Notes under the pieces: model-generated | What the model saw: only the letters and a program-made list of their open reading frames with translations | Told to the model about the DNA's origin: nothing | The model's database searches: none | Source of the DNA: Nonomuraea sp. PA05 | GTDB lineage: Bacteria; Actinomycetota; Actinomycetes; Streptosporangiales; Streptosporangiaceae | Length of the DNA stretch: 64,000 nt | Direction: 5' to 3' | NCBI RefSeq assembly: GCF_008086045.1 | Contig: NZ_VSEY01000031.1 | Coordinates: forward strand, 62,001 to 126,000 | Translations under genes and position numbers: made by a program | Shown: piece after piece, positions 25,425 to 33,389 of the stretch | How positions within the stretch are numbered: position 1 is the first letter of the stretch | Layout of the letters: each line of letters begins with the position of its first letter

Positions 25425-25808
25425 TTACGAGACCAGCAGGTCGAAGCCGCTGTCGGCGAGCCGCCCGGTGTTGGTGCTGTAGACGTTGACGGTGATGGTG
25501 TTGTCCAGGCGGCAGGTGGCCGACGGGTGGCGGTAGGCGATGTGCGGCAGGCGCAGCGCGTGGCGCGGGGTGAGCTGGATCAGCGAGTCGCGCGCGTCGA
25601 TGTAGTGGCTGAGCTGGATGCAGTATCGGCCGGTGGCGGCCCGCCAGGCCTTGACGACGTTCTTGCCCTCGTTGAGTGAGCCGTCCGCGTTGATGATCGC
25701 GGCGGCCCGCGAGTACGGGGCTTTGAAGTCGGCATGGGCGGCCGGGGCCGCGAGGACGGTCAGACCGGCGGCGAGCGTCAGGCAGCCCGTGAGAGCACGA
25801 CGAAGCAT
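25425..25808 (-). CDS. Small secreted protein, tandem paralogue
   Basis: The 127-residue protein starts MLRRALTGCLTLAAGLTVLAAPAAHA, a clear signal peptide; I chose this ATG at 25808 over an upstream extension lacking one. The mature part (AAIINADGSLNEGKNVVKAWRAATGRYCIQLS) matches the adjacent paralogue in spacing and in the G-x-YC motif. It is encoded just downstream of the ALF/deaminase-like protein, after a 266-base gap that should contain its own promoter. Function unknown; a secreted accessory of the toxin locus or an unrelated surface protein are both possible. Confidence 0.75.
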   Translation of the reverse strand: MLRRALTGCLTLAAGLTVLAAPAAHADFKAPYSRAAAIINADGSLNEGKNVVKAWRAATGRYCIQLSHYIDARDSLIQLTPRHALRLPHIAYRHPSATCRLDNTITVNVYSTNTGRLADSGFDLLVS

Positions 25809-26074
25809 GAGGAATCCCCCTGTTTGTTGCGGTTGGATAGGAGCCACAACGAAACGTAAGTTCGCGGGAGCCGCCGGGATGTTCGCCACCCCGTGTCGTC
25901 CGGCCAAGGTTTTTTGCCCGGTCGCACGCGAACTTGTGGCCCCTTTCGCGCGTCCCGCTCCGCCCCGGAGCCGGGGGGTGGCCGTGCTGCGAGGCCGTAC
26001 CCACTGACGTGCCCTTTACCCGGCAAGATCCCGCCCGATCACCCAGGATCGGACGGGATCGCGCAGGTCACCCC

Positions 26075-29000
26075 TTAGTCGAGCCAGCGGCCGACGCCCT
26101 TGACGGTGACCTCCAGCAACTCCGCCGGGTTCGCCGGGTCCGGATAGTAGATGATCATCGTCGTGCCCGCCGGCAGCAGCATCTTGACCGCCTGGATGCA
26201 CCCCGCCACGGCCTGCCGCTGCGCGTCAGGCCCCGTGCCGGTGATCGGCACCGCGTCGCAGACGCCGCCCCGGTTGTTCATCACCAGCCGCAGCGTGCTG
26301 TCCTTCAACGCCACCTCCCGCGTGGCGACGCGATAGGCGAGCTGCGTCTCCAGATGCCACGCCGGAGGCGCCATGGGCACCCCGAACTCCTGCCGGTACA
26401 GCAGCCCGAGCCGGTGTTCGAGCGCCGCCAGGTCGTCGTGCAGCCCGCTCTCGACCGTGTACCCCGCCCAGGCTCGCAGATCGTCGACCGGCGGCAGGTT
26501 CGCGATCGGCAGCCCGCTCGCGTCCAGCAGCCGGCCGGACGCGTCGACGAGGTAGCCCTGGTTGTTCTGCTGCTTGATCGACGCGCTGACGTTCCTGAGC
26601 TGCTCCGCGGTGTCCTCGTACGGGCAATGCCCGCCCTCCTGGACACACCCGATCGGGAGGATCCGCAGCAGCGACGTCGCCAGATCGGTCTCGTACAGCG
26701 CCGACAGGATCGTCCGGTCGGACAGGTGCCCGTTCAGGTACATCGTCCCCCAGATCGAGTTGTACTCGGCGAACCGCAGCTCCTCCGGGACGAGCGACTC
26801 CACGAACGTCCCCCGCCACTGGCTGGAGTACTTGTCCCAGTCGGGATCCTCGCTCAGCTCCAGCACCCCGATCATGCAGTCGGAGAACTTCTTGGCGGCC
26901 TTCACGAGCCCGCCCTTGACGGCGCTGCGGCACTTGCCGACGACCGAGTACTGCGAGGCGGCGTTGAGCAGGTCCAGCCCGAACAGCGTCATGTACTCCT
27001 CACCCAGCCGGTGGCTCTCGGTCTCCCGGTCGGCGATGCCCCTGGCCGCGAAGTAGAACAGCGGGCTCATCACGAGGGACATGCAGGCGTCCTGGGCCTT
27101 GCCGACGAACTGGCTCCGGCAGTGCTCAATGCGTTCCTGCGCGTACCCGTCCGGGTCGTGCAGCGGCCCCTTCGGGTCGTTGAGGATCTCCTCAACGTAG
27201 GCGTTGCAGTCGTTGTACCCCGGCAGGCCGTCCTCGGGCCCCCACTTGCAGTGCCCGTACCAGGTGGCCTTGAGCGCGCCCAGGCGGATCTCGGCGTCCT
27301 CCCGGTAATCCTCGAACACCTCGGCGGCGATGCGGGCCGCCTCCGACGCGCTCTGCCCGGCCCTGATCTGCGCCGCGTACGCGGTGTCGTAGGCGGCGAA
27401 CGCGCTGGCCGCGTCCTGCGCCGCCGAGACGGCCGAGGCCCGCGCCCACCGGGCCGACAGGGACGCCTTCCTCGCCGACTGCTGCGCCTGCTGGGTCGCC
27501 GCGGCGGCGGTGCGGACGGCCTGCGCGGCCCGTTCGGCCGAAGCGGCGGCGTCGCGGGCGCTCTCCACGGCGTCGCTGGCGTACTCCCGCGCCCGGCCGG
27601 CCGCCGCGCCGGCGTCGTTGGCGTAGCCGACCGCCTGCTCGGCCGCGCCACGGGCCCGCGCCGCCGCCGCCTGCGCGGTGCGCGCGAACTCGACGGCGCT
27701 CTGCGCGATCTGCGACGTCTCGATCATCAGGGAGGTGGCGATGTAGTTGTGCGTCGCGGTCGCGTAGTCGCGCTCGGCCGCCTGGTGCCGGCCCACCTCC
27801 AGGAACTCGACCTGCATCGCCGTCGTCCCGGCCAGCGCCACCTGGGCGCCGTTGCGCACCTCCGTGCCGTGCGACTCGTCGTCGGCGATCGCGTCCACCT
27901 TCGAGCGGACGTCGATCGTGTGCGCGGTGTTGTACGTGGAGTCCAGGAACTTGTCCAGGGCCTCCGGGTCGTCCGAGCGCAGCGCGGCGTTCGCGGCCTG
28001 CTCCGTCTCCGCCTTGCCCGCGCCGCGGGCCTCGGCGAGGATCCGGCCGATCCGCTCGCGCAGCTCGGCGGGACGCTCGGGGTAGTCCGGGTCGTCGAGG
28101 AACTCGACCACGTCGTTCCAGCCGCCGTCGAGGGCGCTCTGCGCGGCGGTTCGCATGGCGGGGCTGCTGGTGACCATGAGGCCGGTCAGCGTGGTGCGGT
28201 CGTCCTGCTCCTCGGCGGCGGCCAGGCCGCGCTTGACGAACTCCAGGACGAGCACGTCGTCGTCCTCGCCGAGGGCGTCCACCGCCGCCGAGCTGGTCCA
28301 CGTGCCGGGCACGGTCGCGAAGAACCGCGCCACCTGCCGCGCCTTGCCCACCGCCGCCGCGTCGGGCGTCTGCGCGGCGGCGGCCTCGGCGATCAGCTCG
28401 TCGATCTGCGGCGTGTGGTAGTCGCGCATCGGCACGTCGAAACCGTGCGCCTCCCCCAGCCGGGCCTCGGCGGCCTGCGCGCTGATGTGCCGCGCGAAGG
28501 ACAGCTCCAGCTCCAGCTCGTCCTGGAGCCGCTGCGCGTCCGCCTCGCGCGCCGACTTGTAGACGGTCTGGGCCGTCTCGGCGGCGTTCAGCGCGTCCTC
28601 CGCCGCCCGGTAGGCGTTGTCCGCGTGCTGCGTCGCCAGCTCCGCCGCGTTGACGGCGTTGCCCGCGTGCGCGGCGGCGCTCGCCGCCGCCGCGGCCGAC
28701 TGCTCGGCGTAGGAGACCGCGCGCGTCGCCGCGTCCCGCGCCTTGCCTGCCGCCTCCTGGGCGATGTTCGCGTGCCGCACCGTCTCGGCGGTGGCCTGCT
28801 TGGCCCGCGCCGCGCTCGCACCGGCCCGCGCGGCGGCGGCGAACGCGGCCTTGGCCTCGGCGCTCGCCTCCCCCGCGTAACGGCCGGCCGCCTCGGCGGC
28901 ACGCCCGGCGGCCTCCGTGTTCGCCCGCGCCGAGTCGGCGGCGGCGACCGCGGCGAACGCCTTCTGGTTCACGGCCGCGATCTGGTCGATGGGCGACAGC

Positions 29001-30151
29001 CAGGCCGAGATCGCCGGGCCGATCTGCTGCATCACCCGGTTGTGCGCCTCGGCGTCGGCGGCGGCGTCCGCGTCCAGCTCCGCCGCTGCCGCCGCGGCCC
29101 ATGCCTCGTCGGACTTCGTGTGCGCCCGCGCCGCCGCGGTCGCCGCGCGCCCGGCGGCCCCGGCCGCGGCGCGCGCCGCCTCCGCCGCCGTCCGCGCCGC
29201 CTGCACGGCGACGCGGGACGCCGCCGCCGCCCGGTCGGCCGCCTCGGCCGCCCGCTGCGCCTGCCGCCTGGCCTCCGCCGACTCCCGCCCGGCCAGCGTC
29301 GCCAGCCGCTCCGCCTCCAGCGCGTCGTTCTTGGCCGCCAGGGACTCCGCCTCCGCCCGGTCGGCCTGCGCGACCGCGCCGATCGTCTCGAACGCCGCGC
29401 GCCGCGTCGCCTCCGTGGCGCTGGTCCGCAGATCGGTCAGCGTCTGGTTCTCGTTGTCCCTGGCCTGCGCCACACCCCAGTCGATCTGGACGAACCGCTC
29501 GTGCATCTCCAGGCTGCCGTCCTGCAGCGCCCGGTTCGCCGCGGCCTGCACTTCGGGCCCGCCCTCGGCCATCGCCCGGTTGACGACCGCCCGCAGATCC
29601 AGCCGGTACGGCACCCGCCAGCCCGACTCGATGAACTTGCCCAGCGTCTCCCGCGTCCCGTTGCGCAGCACCGCGTTCGCGGCGGCCTTCACCTCGGGCC
29701 CGCCGGCCGCCTTCATCTCGTTCACGCTCGCCCGCAGGTCGATCTCCCTGGCGGTCTCCCAGCCACCGCCGAGGAACGCCGTCACGGCGCCGGCGTCGTC
29801 CGAGGTCAGGGCGGCGTTGGCCGCCGCGGACACCTCGGCGCCGCCACGCGCCTTGATCCGGCCCACCTGCTCACGATCGTCCTGCGCCGCCAGCCGGGGC
29901 AGATTCGCGAGGAAGGCGCAGATCGCCGCCTCATCCCCCAGCAGCGCGTCCTCCGCCGCCGGACGCACGTTCACGCCACCCGTGACCCACGCGTCCAGAA
30001 CCACCTGACGTTCGCACGCCGGCCCGGCGGGCGGATCCGCCCGCACTGCCCGCGCCGCCGCACCGGCGGGAACGCCGACGAGGAGCGACGAGAGCACGAC
30101 GCCCACGACACCTGCCGCGCATAACGCGCGCACCACCTTCACCGCAGCCAC
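26075..30151 (-). CDS. ALF-repeat polymorphic toxin with DddA/SCP1.201-like deaminase C-terminus
   Basis: The 1358-residue protein has a signal peptide (ending near GVPAGAAARA), three ALF repeats at about residues 85-220 (each containing AAANAAL-like motifs and FL..GW), a long Ala-rich coiled-coil region to about 560, three more ALF repeats around 660-800, a second Ala-rich coil to about 960 and a Cys-containing region. The last 93 residues carry HLE (His1266, Glu1268), VMNN, Cys1298, Cys1318 and KMLLPAGTTMIIYYP, the order of motifs in SCP1.201-like deaminases such as the double-stranded-DNA cytosine deaminase DddA (HVE, HNN, C..C, LLP). The two Cys are 20 apart rather than 3. It starts with GTG. 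Toxin activity is inferred. Confidence 0.78.
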   Translation of the reverse strand: MAAVKVVRALCAAGVVGVVLSSLLVGVPAGAAARAVRADPPAGPACERQVVLDAWVTGGVNVRPAAEDALLGDEAAICAFLANLPRLAAQDDREQVGRIKARGGAEVSAAANAALTSDDAGAVTAFLGGGWETAREIDLRASVNEMKAAGGPEVKAAANAVLRNGTRETLGKFIESGWRVPYRLDLRAVVNRAMAEGGPEVQAAANRALQDGSLEMHERFVQIDWGVAQARDNENQTLTDLRTSATEATRRAAFETIGAVAQADRAEAESLAAKNDALEAERLATLAGRESAEARRQAQRAAEAADRAAAASRVAVQAARTAAEAARAAAGAAGRAATAAARAHTKSDEAWAAAAAAELDADAAADAEAHNRVMQQIGPAISAWLSPIDQIAAVNQKAFAAVAAADSARANTEAAGRAAEAAGRYAGEASAEAKAAFAAAARAGASAARAKQATAETVRHANIAQEAAGKARDAATRAVSYAEQSAAAAASAAAHAGNAVNAAELATQHADNAYRAAEDALNAAETAQTVYKSAREADAQRLQDELELELSFARHISAQAAEARLGEAHGFDVPMRDYHTPQIDELIAEAAAAQTPDAAAVGKARQVARFFATVPGTWTSSAAVDALGEDDDVLVLEFVKRGLAAAEEQDDRTTLTGLMVTSSPAMRTAAQSALDGGWNDVVEFLDDPDYPERPAELRERIGRILAEARGAGKAETEQAANAALRSDDPEALDKFLDSTYNTAHTIDVRSKVDAIADDESHGTEVRNGAQVALAGTTAMQVEFLEVGRHQAAERDYATATHNYIATSLMIETSQIAQSAVEFARTAQAAAARARGAAEQAVGYANDAGAAAGRAREYASDAVESARDAAASAERAAQAVRTAAAATQQAQQSARKASLSARWARASAVSAAQDAASAFAAYDTAYAAQIRAGQSASEAARIAAEVFEDYREDAEIRLGALKATWYGHCKWGPEDGLPGYNDCNAYVEEILNDPKGPLHDPDGYAQERIEHCRSQFVGKAQDACMSLVMSPLFYFAARGIADRETESHRLGEEYMTLFGLDLLNAASQYSVVGKCRSAVKGGLVKAAKKFSDCMIGVLELSEDPDWDKYSSQWRGTFVESLVPEELRFAEYNSIWGTMYLNGHLSDRTILSALYETDLATSLLRILPIGCVQEGGHCPYEDTAEQLRNVSASIKQQNNQGYLVDASGRLLDASGLPIANLPPVDDLRAWAGYTVESGLHDDLAALEHRLGLLYRQEFGVPMAPPAWHLETQLAYRVATREVALKDSTLRLVMNNRGGVCDAVPITGTGPDAQRQAVAGCIQAVKMLLPAGTTMIIYYPDPANPAELLEVTVKGVGRWLD

Positions 30152-30189
30152 CTCTCACCCTCTCGGCTGATGCCTCTCCACGAACAGGG

Positions 30190-30237
30190 CGGGACGGCGC
30201 GGCCGGACGGAGGTCGCCCGCCCGGCCGGCCGTCCCG
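30190..30237 (-). terminator. Long hairpin after the pseudoprotease gene
   Basis: CGGGACGG (30190-30197) pairs with CCGTCCCG (30230-30237), and after a small bulge CGGCCGG (30200-30206) pairs with CCGGCCG (30222-30228). It immediately follows the stop of the gene at 30241 and precedes the toxin gene, so it is a likely terminator without a T-run. It implies that the toxin has its own promoter or depends on read-through. Confidence 0.5.
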
Positions 30238-30240
30238 GAC

Positions 30241-32673
30241 TCAGTTGACGACCCGCAGCTCCAGGAGGGTCTCCCGGCAGTTGTCGGGGAAATCGGGATG
30301 GTTCTCGTCGCACGTCACGTCCGTGCGCCCGAACTGCTCGCTCTCGTCCCGCTCGACGCGCTTGGTGCGCTCCGTGCCCGACGTCACGTTCACCACCGTC
30401 GCGTCCACGTCGTGACCCGCCCCCGGCGACCGGCCGTCGCCCTGAACCTCGTAGACGTTCGGGATCCGCAGCTTCACCACACCCGTCGGCGCGAGCACCT
30501 TGAAGCACACCGCCGTCACGCCCAGATGCGGCTCACCGACCTCGGTGTCACCGTTCAGCAGCCCGGGGAACACCTTGATCACGCCGACGCCGTTCTCCGT
30601 GGACGCCGTGCACGAGACCCAGATGATCCCGCCGTTCCCGGAGATCAGCTCGAACTTCTGCGCCTCCGCCTCGTCCGTGCCCCAGTCGTCCTGACCGGAC
30701 GTCCCCGCGAACTCGTGCGACAGGTCCACGGGATAGCCGTAGCCCTCCACCACCGACCCGCCGCTGGCCTGCACCGGGACCGTGGCGGCGTTCCCACCGG
30801 CGGGCACGAGATCACCCGCGTACCAGCCCTGTACCTCCACCAGCAGATGCGCGGTGCCCGTGCTGGCGTTCTTGATCCGCACCTTGCCGCCGATCCCCGC
30901 CTTGACCACGCTGTGCCCCGCGCGGTCGCCGCCGTCCTTCGGCGCGTAGTTGACCAGTGAGGTGGCGCTCGGCGTGCTGCCCACCGGCCACACGTTGAGC
31001 AGCCCGTCCGCCGTGTTGTCGACGACCGTCAGGTTCAGCGCCACCGGGGTGCCCGCGGGCACGCCGAGCGGCACGTCCACGGTGGCGTTGGCCGCGAGAG
31101 GCTCACCCTCGCCGACCGACCGGGTGTCCAGCCGGCGCGCCGCCGGCATCGTCCGCAACCTCGTGCCGGTGTCCGCGCTCGCCGTGAAGTAGCCCAGCGC
31201 GGTCGCCGCGAAGTGCACCGGCGCGGCGCCGTTGTTCGTGAACGTCGCCCGCCCGTCCGCGCTGAGCTGCACCGCCACGCCGTGCGCGGTCGTCCCTGGC
31301 ACGTAGTCCATGACGCTGCGGTTGTTGGCGCCGCCCGGCGGGAACGCGCCGACCCAGCCGTCCCTGGTCGCGTCCGTCACGATCAGGTCCAGGTACGCCG
31401 TCGTCGCCCCGGCCGGTATCGCGCCGCCCGTCAGCGTGAACGTCCGTGAACCCCGCGACGGCACCGTGCCCGCCGTCCCGCCCAGACCGCTGCGGGTGTC
31501 CGCCACCCGCGTGTGATCGACCGCCACGAAGCCCCGCCCCGCGCTGCCCGAGGTCGTGTAGTAACCCTGGACGTCCACCGTGACGTGCGCGCCGGGGCCG
31601 TGGCTGTAGACCGCGAGCTTCCCACTGGCCGGCACGGGCACCACCGCGGTGTTGGAGATGATCTGGTTCGCGGTCGCGTTCACCATCGACAGCGCCGGGC
31701 GCGGCGCGCCCTCCGGCAGCAACGTCAGGAACGTGGGCGACGAGCCCGCGACGGCCGTCACATCCACCAGCACCGCCGTGACGTCACTCGCAGGAACGCC
31801 GCCCACCCCCGTCACCTGGAACGGGGTGAGACTGGCCGCGCCCCGCGGGCCGGCGGTCGTGCCCAGCCCGGAACGCGTGTCGAGAACCTGCGCGCTCGTG
31901 GGCAGCCGCACGAAGGCCCCGCCCCGCACGGTCTGCCGCACCCAGTCGCGCACGTCGTCCAGCCGCGCCTCCGTCGCCCCGGTCCGTGTCTCCGACGCGT
32001 CCGCCTCCAGACAGCCCGCCTGCCAGGACGTGCTGTTCAGCGCCACCAGTTCGAGGCCCGCCGCCACGCTGCGCAACGCCGGCCCGCCCGCGTCCCCCTT
32101 GCAGATGCTCGACGGCGCCGACGGATCACTGGCGATCTCCACGGCCCCCGCGCTGACCGCCTGCACCGAGAAGGGCGCCGTGTGCAGCCGATGCGGCACC
32201 CACTGCGTCGCCGTCCGCCCGAAACCCGCGACCCGCAACACTTCTCCCGGCGTCGGCGCGGTCGCGCTCACCCGCACCGGCGCCACCTCCACCACCGGCG
32301 CCGCCAGCTTGGCCAGCAGCAGGTCACGGGCCGGATGCGGCACCACGTGCGTGACGCCGCGCACCTCCCCCTCGGCGGCCGTCGTCAGATCCTCCCGGCC
32401 CACCGTCACGGTGGTCGCCTGCGACGGCGGACCCGCCGTCACCGGGCTGCTCCCCTCCGCGAAGCAGGACTTGGCCGTCACTATCCACTCCGGATCGATC
32501 AGCGCGCCGGAACAACCGCGCACCGCGTCACCCACTCTGACGTCCGCCACGAAACCGTAGCCGTCGGCGGGCGCCGCCGACCCGCCCACGATGCCCAGAG
32601 CGGGGAGCGCGGGCAGCATAACGCCCAGCGCCAGCCCCGCAGCCAGAGCACCGCGGCGTAATAACAAACGCAT
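30241..32673 (-). CDS. Secreted trypsin-fold pseudoprotease with three DTR beta-repeats
   Basis: The 810-residue protein starts MRLLLRRGALAAGLALG (signal peptide), then IVGGSAAPADGYGFVADV, the mature N-terminus of S1 proteases. Two catalytic residues are replaced: the usual TAAHC is TAKSC (Ser at 69) and the usual GDSGGP is GDAGGP (Ala at 195); only the Asp117 position remains. Three repeats of about 125 residues follow, each with a DTRSG-like motif and a VTVDVQGYYT-like end (starts near 273, 410 and 540), then a domain of about 170 residues ending with two Cys. The DTR repeats are common in actinobacterial surface enzymes. It should bind, not cut, a peptide ligand. The ATG at 32673 is set by the signal peptide and a GAAGGGG site. 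Confidence 0.85.
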   Translation of the reverse strand: MRLLLRRGALAAGLALGVMLPALPALGIVGGSAAPADGYGFVADVRVGDAVRGCSGALIDPEWIVTAKSCFAEGSSPVTAGPPSQATTVTVGREDLTTAAEGEVRGVTHVVPHPARDLLLAKLAAPVVEVAPVRVSATAPTPGEVLRVAGFGRTATQWVPHRLHTAPFSVQAVSAGAVEIASDPSAPSSICKGDAGGPALRSVAAGLELVALNSTSWQAGCLEADASETRTGATEARLDDVRDWVRQTVRGGAFVRLPTSAQVLDTRSGLGTTAGPRGAASLTPFQVTGVGGVPASDVTAVLVDVTAVAGSSPTFLTLLPEGAPRPALSMVNATANQIISNTAVVPVPASGKLAVYSHGPGAHVTVDVQGYYTTSGSAGRGFVAVDHTRVADTRSGLGGTAGTVPSRGSRTFTLTGGAIPAGATTAYLDLIVTDATRDGWVGAFPPGGANNRSVMDYVPGTTAHGVAVQLSADGRATFTNNGAAPVHFAATALGYFTASADTGTRLRTMPAARRLDTRSVGEGEPLAANATVDVPLGVPAGTPVALNLTVVDNTADGLLNVWPVGSTPSATSLVNYAPKDGGDRAGHSVVKAGIGGKVRIKNASTGTAHLLVEVQGWYAGDLVPAGGNAATVPVQASGGSVVEGYGYPVDLSHEFAGTSGQDDWGTDEAEAQKFELISGNGGIIWVSCTASTENGVGVIKVFPGLLNGDTEVGEPHLGVTAVCFKVLAPTGVVKLRIPNVYEVQGDGRSPGAGHDVDATVVNVTSGTERTKRVERDESEQFGRTDVTCDENHPDFPDNCRETLLELRVVN

Positions 32674-32825
32674 GAATGACCCCTTCTTCCGGCCGGTGGC
32701 CGGGAAATCGCAGCACTTCGCACACGTGATCTCGTTGTGCGCAAGCATCGCGGGGGGCGCTTTCACGATCGCTTCACATCTGCGTCATCGACCACCTGCG
32801 GGACGACGGCTGAGATCATGCCCCC

Positions 32826-33317
32826 ATGACCGAGCTTGTGGAACGTGTCGACGATCAGGACCGTGTGCTGGGCGTGGTCAGCCGGGACGATGCGATCCGT
32901 CACGGCTGGCTGCACCGCATCGCCACCACCGTCTGCCGCGACGAGGCGGGGAGGTTCCTGGTGTGCCGGCGGGCCGAGGGGCTGTCCCGGTATCCTGGCT
33001 ATTACGAGGTGTGCTTCGGCGGGGCGGTCGGAGTCGGGGAGTCCTACCAGGTGGCGGCGGCGCGCGAGCTCGCGGAGGAGCTGGGCGTGCAGGTGCCGGT
33101 GCGGGAGGTGGTCACGTTCCTGTGCCGCGGCGAGATCGGCCCGTACTGGCTCTCGGTGCACGAAGCGGTCATCACCGGCGACGTCTCGCCCGATGCCGGG
33201 GCGGTGAGCCGGGTGGGGTGGCTGACGAGCGCGGAGCTGGACGAGGCCGTGAGACGGCATCGGTTCGTTCCGGACGGGCAGGAGGCGCTGCGCCGATACC
33301 TCGCGGCAGGCACGTGA
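32826..33317 (+). CDS. NUDIX hydrolase
   Basis: The 163-residue protein contains a complete Nudix box at about residues 67-89 (GAVGVGESYQVAAARELAEELGV: G-x5-E-x7-REL-xEELGV). The opening ERVDDQDRVLGVVSRDDAIRHGWLHRIATTVCRDE resembles the isopentenyl-diphosphate-isomerase-like Nudix group that acts on nucleoside diphosphate derivatives. It is the only plus-strand gene in the 20-kb secreted-protein block and is convergent with the metalloprotease gene. Substrate unknown; it looks like a housekeeping insertion rather than part of that block. Confidence 0.9.
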   Translation: MTELVERVDDQDRVLGVVSRDDAIRHGWLHRIATTVCRDEAGRFLVCRRAEGLSRYPGYYEVCFGGAVGVGESYQVAAARELAEELGVQVPVREVVTFLCRGEIGPYWLSVHEAVITGDVSPDAGAVSRVGWLTSAELDEAVRRHRFVPDGQEALRRYLAAGT

Positions 33318-33389
33318 AAGGGGCGCCCGTCGCCGGAATGCCGGCTCAGGCGCCCCACCTGGTCACGGACGGCTCAGCGATGCTGAATG

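Noticed and set aside
25934..30124. A 1396-codon open frame on the plus strand opposite the ALF/deaminase gene
   Set aside because: It is the antisense shadow of Ala-rich, GC3-biased codons; its translation is a low-complexity mix of Arg, Gly, Val and Leu with no domain, whereas the minus strand has signal peptide and motifs.
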